From the NCBI RefSeq assembly GCF_030506325.1, contig NZ_CP120683.1, positions 2,666,001-2,730,000 on the forward strand: a DNA stretch of 64,000 nucleotides. Reading direction: 5' to 3'. This stretch comes from Tunicatimonas pelagia (GTDB lineage: Bacteria > Bacteroidota > Bacteroidia > Cytophagales > Cyclobacteriaceae). Position 1 is the first letter of the stretch. The number at the start of each line of letters is the position of its first letter. A model generated the notes under the pieces. That model was not told the origin of the DNA. It made no database searches and saw only the letters and a program-made list of their open reading frames with translations. This document shows, one piece after another, positions 59,022 to 64,000 of this stretch. Made by a program: the position numbers and the translations under genes.

Positions 59022-60971
59022 ATGACGAATAAAGGGGCAATACTATTAGTAGTATCTATTTTTTGCGTACTCAGCGAAGCTTTATCCCAGGTTCTGGATT
59101 CATCATCGTATACACTCACTATCAAAGACGATATTCTGGGCATGGAGCTACGGCCCGACGAAGAAGCTAGCCGATCAATCTACATACTATCTAAAGAACA
59201 TCAAGATATTGCTGAGGCGGCCATTAGCCACACCCTGATTACACAAGATGACATCTTACAGTCGGGAGCTACCACCCTACTGGAAGTTTTACGTTTTTCA
59301 CCGGATTTTGTGGTTCGTCAGAGTACCAATGGCAACTATGTTTTGCACCTGAGAGGGTCATCATTCGCCGATGAAGGGGTTAGCCACCGAAATACGGTGC
59401 TGCTCATGATAAATGAGATTCCTTATTACAATTTCATGGAGCAGTCCGTATGGTGGGAAACGTTGCCTGTTGCTCTGCAAGATATCAAACAAATAGAAGT
59501 TGTTCGTTTTCCGCACGGAGCATGGTATGGCCCTGAAGCAGCCGAAGGTATTATCAACATTGTTACCAAATTAGATAACGGTCTGGGACTAAAAGCACAA
59601 TCTAATACGCGGGTTGGTTTAAATAATAACCATGCTTTTCAAGGTAGCATTAGCTTTTACCAAGGAGGTAGATTTCGGGTAAATGCTACTGGTTATTTTA
59701 ACAGATTTACTCGTTTTCAGCAATCTTCTTATATCTTCAGTCAAAGAAATTACGTTAGCGACGACTCGTTGCTCTTTTATCAAATAAATGCTAGAACAAC
59801 CAATCCTACCGTAAGTAAGGGGATACGTAATTCAGGAGCGCATTTTAATGCTAACTACACATGGAGTAAAGATGCTGAGTTACACCTTAGTGCCGGAATA
59901 CAAAATTCGGAAGCACAGGGTATCTTTCGGAGAATAGAGGAGGTTGCGCTATCGAACCGGCTAGCGAATACCAACTGGGTTTCTCTGCGCGCTCGTTGGA
60001 AACCATTCCAAACGTACTTTTCTTATCAGGCTGGCTCCCAGCTCTACAGTGGCTACGAGAACCTTCGGTGGGATAACAATAACCAATGGTTAGGTAGAAT
60101 AGAGTATGCTAAGGAATGGAAAAAGTATCGGCTAGGGTTGGGAGCTGAGACTTTACACTACGAGTACGCTAATAGCCGAACCGACGTTGCCCCCATTTTT
60201 CCCCAATTAGGTCAGCGGTATAGTGCCAGCATATCGCAACATCTGTCTTTCTTTGAAAACCGATTAGTTTTAACCCTTGCCAACCGAGCCGACTACTACG
60301 CTACGCTTGGGAAGTCACTACTCAATAATCAGTTGAGTGCGCTATTCGTGCTATTCCCGGCTCATAAAATCAGCGCAGCCATTGCCTTGAGTGAGCGTCC
60401 GCCCGGCATACTCGACCAGAATCCGGTGAATGTGGAAGAACTTATCTTTCCATTTCAAGAAACACTGGTTTACGAAGCAAAGTACCACTACCAGATATCA
60501 AAAGATATAAACGCTGATCTTACTTACTTCCAGTATCAACCCCAAGAAGAAGCAGAGGGTACACACACCGCCACCCGTTCGGGATTTAGCGGTAAAGTTG
60601 ATTGGCAAATTAACCGCTTGCTCTTATCAGGCAACGCCACGTATATGCAATTTAGAGGAGCAGGTAACACTCCTACCAACCCTCTTCCCGAACTATTTGG
60701 TAGCTTCACTGGAAGGTATTCCGCCTTATTTGACAAATTACAGGCCTTTCTTACTGTAAATTACTATTCTCAGCACCTTTATACCAGTAATAACGCGTCT
60801 TTCTCAATCCCCGCCCGGTTTAATCTTAGCAGCAGACTATCTTATCAAATTTGGGATGAGCACTCGTTATTCATCAGTGGGCAAAACCTACTGAATAATG
60901 GCAAAGTAGAGTACCCCTTTAGCGACCGAACCCAAGGAATATATTGGCTAGGCATAAACCTGAGGTTCTAA
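59022..60971 (+). CDS. TonB-dependent outer-membrane receptor
   Basis: A 649-residue outer-membrane barrel. A signal peptide (VVSIFCVLSEALSQ) is followed by a plug domain: ILQSGATTLLEVLRFSPDFV, HLRGSSFADEGVSHRNTVLL, and HGAWYGPEAAEGIINIVTKL. The C-terminal ~500 residues are alternating amphipathic strands that end with aromatic YWLGINLRF, as expected for BAM recognition. It is smaller than SusC and lacks the CarboxypepD_reg domain. No SusD partner. A substrate cannot be assigned. Its stop overlaps the start of the next gene (TAATG). Confidence 0.85.
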   Translation: MTNKGAILLVVSIFCVLSEALSQVLDSSSYTLTIKDDILGMELRPDEEASRSIYILSKEHQDIAEAAISHTLITQDDILQSGATTLLEVLRFSPDFVVRQSTNGNYVLHLRGSSFADEGVSHRNTVLLMINEIPYYNFMEQSVWWETLPVALQDIKQIEVVRFPHGAWYGPEAAEGIINIVTKLDNGLGLKAQSNTRVGLNNNHAFQGSISFYQGGRFRVNATGYFNRFTRFQQSSYIFSQRNYVSDDSLLFYQINARTTNPTVSKGIRNSGAHFNANYTWSKDAELHLSAGIQNSEAQGIFRRIEEVALSNRLANTNWVSLRARWKPFQTYFSYQAGSQLYSGYENLRWDNNNQWLGRIEYAKEWKKYRLGLGAETLHYEYANSRTDVAPIFPQLGQRYSASISQHLSFFENRLVLTLANRADYYATLGKSLLNNQLSALFVLFPAHKISAAIALSERPPGILDQNPVNVEELIFPFQETLVYEAKYHYQISKDINADLTYFQYQPQEEAEGTHTATRSGFSGKVDWQINRLLLSGNATYMQFRGAGNTPTNPLPELFGSFTGRYSALFDKLQAFLTVNYYSQHLYTSNNASFSIPARFNLSSRLSYQIWDEHSLFISGQNLLNNGKVEYPFSDRTQGIYWLGINLRF

Positions 60972-63619
60972 TGAATAAGGTGCCTTACCATATTACTCAT
61001 CTGTCGGGCGGGTCTTATCAAAAACCACTACCGGTAAGGCAGAATAGTCTCATACAAATTAGCCGCACAATAGCGTTAGTCATAGCTATCATTCTGGGTG
61101 GTCACCTCGTTGGGTTTACGCAAAATACTGCTTTGCCAGCTCTTTCCACCATCAAGCGTATTACTGACCGCGACCAATTGCAACAGGCTCTTCAAACGGC
61201 TGAGCGAGAACTAGGTGAAGCCCGAGCCAATAATGCAATTGATCAAGAAGGTGAATTGTTACACACAATAGGACTTCTCCACCAGAAACTAAGAAACGAT
61301 GAAGATGCGCTAAAGTATTTACTTTGGGCTATTAGCACTTTTGAAAAGGCTTCTGCCCAAAGCAAGCTGCTGCTGGTAAAATGTGACCTAGGAGAATACT
61401 ACTTTAGTAAAAAGGCATACCAAAAAGCTGCTCAGTACTACCAAGCGTATTTAAAAGGCAAAAAAAGGCTGGAAGAAGATGTTCCCGATCAGCTTACAAT
61501 ATTACAGAAAATTGCACGCAGTAATTTTGAGTTAGAAGAATACGAAGAAGCCAAAGCGGTATATCAACAATTAGTGAAAAGGCACAAAGCACGAAACGAT
61601 GTAAAATCAGTGGCCGTGACTTATGAAGCCATTGCAGATATTAGTAAGCGCGTTAATGATCTGCCTAATGCTATACAGTACCTAGAGCAAGTTGAGAAGA
61701 TTAGTCGCCAGACTAAAGACACTGTAAAGCTACTACATACCCTAAATAACTTAGGATTCTTACAGAAACGAAATAAAAACCTCAAAGCTGCCATTAACTA
61801 CTTTCAACAGGCGTTGGCAATACCCATCAGTGAATCAAGGAACCAAGATATGCAGGTCTCTATGCTTACCAACTTAGGAGTTGCTTACACCAATTTGGGT
61901 TTTTTCTCTAGAGCAAGAAATTTCTATAATGAGGCTCTGGCCATAGAACGTAGATCAGGTAATTTAATAGGCCAAGCTCAGCAACTTAACTACCTTGCCT
62001 CTAATGCGTACATGAGCCAAAATAATGCTCAGGCACTAAAGCTAGCCGAACAAGCTATTGCACTAGGAGTAAGAAAGAATGCTTATCCTGAGCTAGCAGA
62101 AAGCTACAACATTGTAGCACTAGTATACAAAAGTGACAAAAACCCTGAAAAGGCGAAAATCTACCTGCAAAGTTATGCTGATATAAGGGGAAGAATTCGG
62201 GCTCAAGAAAAAAGGGAAAAGCAGAAAATACTGGCTCTTCAAGAGAGGATCGATGCTCAGGAAGAGTTCTTGAAGTCTTCTATTATAGAGCAAGAGCAAA
62301 CAATTTTAGATCGGGAGCGACAAGAAAACGCCATCAGTTTAAAGGAGAAGGAGCTAGCCTTACTTAAGAAGACCCAAGCCCTGCAAGAATCAGAAATTCT
62401 TAATCAACAATTAGCCAACGAGCAAGCCGCTCAGCAGCTCACGCTCACCCAGCAAGAATTGCTTTCTGAAAAGCAAAAACGAGAGCTGTTAGAGCTCCAA
62501 CGTACACAAGAAAGACAAACGCTACAGCTAGAGCAAAGCTTGCTAGAACAAGAAAAGCAAGAAAAAGCCATTGCCCTGTTAGAAGCACAGAAAAAGCTTC
62601 AGCAACAACGGTTACAGCAGGAAGCCACTTTACGGAAATATGGCTACGGTATTATCTCATCATTTTTAGTGATTATGGGAGTGGTATCGTACAGCTTTGT
62701 TCAAAAGCGAAAAGACCACCGCAAACTACAGGAGCAACAAACCAGGATTGCGGAGCAAAATGAGCATTTGAAGGCCAACGAGCAGATGCTGATTAGTAGC
62801 GTAGACGAGTTGGAATCAACGCAAGAAGCACTGCGGAAGCAAAAGAAGAGGTTAGAAATAGAGAACTACAAAAACCAAGAGAGTCTTCAGTACGCCAAGC
62901 GCATTCAGTTTTCTATACTTCCTAGCGAACGAGAGAGTCAAGCAATTTTCCCGGATAGCTTTGTGATATTTCGGCCTAAAGATGTGGTGTCGGGTGATTT
63001 CTACTGGATTTCAGAAGACCAAGGTGCAAAAATTATATCAGTAGTAGATTGTACTGGGCACGGTGTTCCGGGAGCGTTGGTCTCACTTATTGCCTATAAT
63101 ATGCTAAATGAGGCCATTCGGGAAAAAGACCTGCATAACCCATCTTCTATCTTAGCACATCTTAACCAACAGGTAACGAAGCGACTAAGGGGCCGGGATA
63201 ATAGTGTGCAAGATGGTATGGACATTGGTATATGCATCTTCGAGACAAATCCAGACCAATCGGTACAACTGCGCTACGTAGGGGCTAAGCATACCCTCTT
63301 TCTGGTAAGAGATAACAAGCTTGAAGTTCTAAAAGGAATCAGGAAAACGGTAGGAAGTATTAAAAGCGATATAGCTAAATCTGAATACCAAATGATCCTT
63401 TATCCCGGCGATAGCTTGTATTTAACTACCGACGGATTCATTGACCAGTCTAACCCTGAGCGAAAGCGATTTGGCTCTAGGCGGCTAAAGCAAGTCATTC
63501 AAGAAATTCACCATCTCCCTATGCAGGAGCAACGAACCAAATTTATTAACGCACTGGAAGCTCATCAGCAGTCTTCCGAACAGCGAGATGACATTAACCT
63601 AATTGGAGTCAAGATATAA
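60971..63619 (+). CDS. TPR/coiled-coil membrane protein with SpoIIE (PP2C) phosphatase
   Basis: An 882-residue signalling protein. After an N-terminal membrane/signal segment (ISRTIALVIAIILGGHLVGF) come about eight TPR repeats (~65-435), an Gln/Glu-rich coiled coil (~440-560), one transmembrane helix (YGIISSFLVIMGVVSYSFVQ, ~565), a further coiled coil and a SpoIIE/PP2C domain (~640-882): VSGDFYWISEDQ, VDCTGHGVPGALVSLIAYNM, DGMDIGICIFE, LTTDGFIDQSN and QRDDINLIGVKI carry the metal-binding Asp residues. ATG 60971 overlaps the receptor stop; the SiaB-like gene follows 1 nt later. Similar to SiaA-type phosphatases. Confidence 0.88.
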   Translation: MNKVPYHITHLSGGSYQKPLPVRQNSLIQISRTIALVIAIILGGHLVGFTQNTALPALSTIKRITDRDQLQQALQTAERELGEARANNAIDQEGELLHTIGLLHQKLRNDEDALKYLLWAISTFEKASAQSKLLLVKCDLGEYYFSKKAYQKAAQYYQAYLKGKKRLEEDVPDQLTILQKIARSNFELEEYEEAKAVYQQLVKRHKARNDVKSVAVTYEAIADISKRVNDLPNAIQYLEQVEKISRQTKDTVKLLHTLNNLGFLQKRNKNLKAAINYFQQALAIPISESRNQDMQVSMLTNLGVAYTNLGFFSRARNFYNEALAIERRSGNLIGQAQQLNYLASNAYMSQNNAQALKLAEQAIALGVRKNAYPELAESYNIVALVYKSDKNPEKAKIYLQSYADIRGRIRAQEKREKQKILALQERIDAQEEFLKSSIIEQEQTILDRERQENAISLKEKELALLKKTQALQESEILNQQLANEQAAQQLTLTQQELLSEKQKRELLELQRTQERQTLQLEQSLLEQEKQEKAIALLEAQKKLQQQRLQQEATLRKYGYGIISSFLVIMGVVSYSFVQKRKDHRKLQEQQTRIAEQNEHLKANEQMLISSVDELESTQEALRKQKKRLEIENYKNQESLQYAKRIQFSILPSERESQAIFPDSFVIFRPKDVVSGDFYWISEDQGAKIISVVDCTGHGVPGALVSLIAYNMLNEAIREKDLHNPSSILAHLNQQVTKRLRGRDNSVQDGMDIGICIFETNPDQSVQLRYVGAKHTLFLVRDNKLEVLKGIRKTVGSIKSDIAKSEYQMILYPGDSLYLTTDGFIDQSNPERKRFGSRRLKQVIQEIHHLPMQEQRTKFINALEAHQQSSEQRDDINLIGVKI

Positions 63620-63620
63620 G

Positions 63621-64000
63621 ATGAGTACTTACAATCAAGCAAAGATGAGCCATAATCGAAAACTAACAGATCACTTAATGATTTTACAGGACGAAAACTT
63701 GTTGATCTCGTATAAGGGACCCGTTACCCCCAATATTATGGCAGAAATTAGCCGAGATATTCGGGGGCAACTAGACGACTTTCCGCAGGCTAGTCGAAAG
63801 ATATTTTCCATATTCATTGAGCTGGCTCAGAATATTTTATTCTACTCGGCTGAGAAAATTCGCTACGCCGGGCGCACCGAAAGCGTAGGAATACTTCAGC
63901 TTACTGAAATAGAAGAAGGGTATGTCTTCTCCTGTGGTAATATTGTAAATACTTCCGACGTAGGTCGGTTGGCCGATAGCTGCAATACCATTAACTCACT
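63621..64000 (+). CDS. SiaB-family (DUF6272) protein kinase, partial
   Basis: The first 126 residues of a small kinase-like protein, cut by the window end. MSTYNQAKMSHNRKLTDHLM starts the frame; the core FSIFIELAQNILFYSAEKIR matches the N-box-like helix of SiaB/DUF6272, a GHKL-type kinase that phosphorylates an anti-sigma-antagonist-like partner. It starts 1 nt after the SpoIIE gene, so they are coupled. In Pseudomonas, SiaA (PP2C), SiaB (kinase), SiaC and SiaD form a partner-switch controlling c-di-GMP; a SiaC-like gene may follow beyond the window. Confidence 0.85.
   Translation, partial: MSTYNQAKMSHNRKLTDHLMILQDENLLISYKGPVTPNIMAEISRDIRGQLDDFPQASRKIFSIFIELAQNILFYSAEKIRYAGRTESVGILQLTEIEEGYVFSCGNIVNTSDVGRLADSCNTINS

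Overview
The window looks like a chromosome segment from a Bacteroidota bacterium, most likely of the order Cytophagales. The evidence is a Bacteroidota-type long NusB, a PorE-like OmpA protein, split nuoI/nuoJ genes, a SusC-like (TonB-dependent) receptor, small conserved proteins known only from this phylum, and several sites matching the Bacteroidota sigma factor consensus (TTG, about 19 nt, TAnnTTTG). Nothing indicates a plasmid or prophage. Base composition is even, except for an AT-rich toxin-antitoxin pair near 6.5-7.2 kb, an AT-rich ATPase gene near 27-29 kb and some AT-rich intergenic stretches.

1-10 kb: a reverse-strand series runs from a Gfo/Idh/MocA oxidoreductase through a damaged antitoxin/PIN pair, a RidA-like exported protein, an SDR oxidoreductase, an Rpn nuclease with an overlapping 42-codon ORF, lepB, and a DUF3311/sodium-solute symporter pair. 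A second, intact DUF6364/PIN pair sits behind two palindromes. TonB-like and serine hydrolase genes follow. 10-19 kb: PorE-like OmpA lipoprotein, purM, pentapeptide-repeat membrane protein, PH-like membrane protein, dihydroorotase, an endonuclease/exonuclease/phosphatase protein, tRNA-His. 19-25 kb: HNH/NUMOD4 protein, then the reverse-strand housekeeping operon nusB-ytxH-DUF1573-yajC-ybbR-coaE, preceded by leucine dehydrogenase. 25-36 kb: ABC exporter, a perfect 10-bp tandem repeat, AlbA_2 ATPase, nuoIJ, lptD diverging from an amidase, MCE protein, SirB1-like protein. 36-43 kb: gluconokinase, conserved small protein, Nudix, lipB, manA, nitroreductase, a GNAT pseudogene and a cytochrome c/FG-GAP lipoprotein. 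43-51 kb: SdpR/SdpI pair, M48 protease, VOC protein, DUF898/M48 pair, a decayed duplicate of the start of truC, a SUKH protein, truC, a SUI1 factor and a cupin. 51-64 kb: a three-gene hydrolase operon, PAS histidine kinase, and then a possible four-gene unit: FN3/CBM-like lipoprotein, TonB-dependent receptor, TPR/SpoIIE phosphatase and SiaB-like kinase (cut by the window end).

The most interesting structures are: (a) a family of related, nested palindromic intergenic sequences that all lie at gene 3' ends; (b) the surface-receptor plus PP2C/SiaB partner-switch gene cluster at the right edge; (c) the Rpn gene whose missing C-terminal tail is encoded in an ATGA-overlapping ORF; (d) the 103-bp helical-period tandem repeat; and (e) two clear gene relics (GNAT, truC duplicate). 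All calls were made by reading the sequence; no database search was run.
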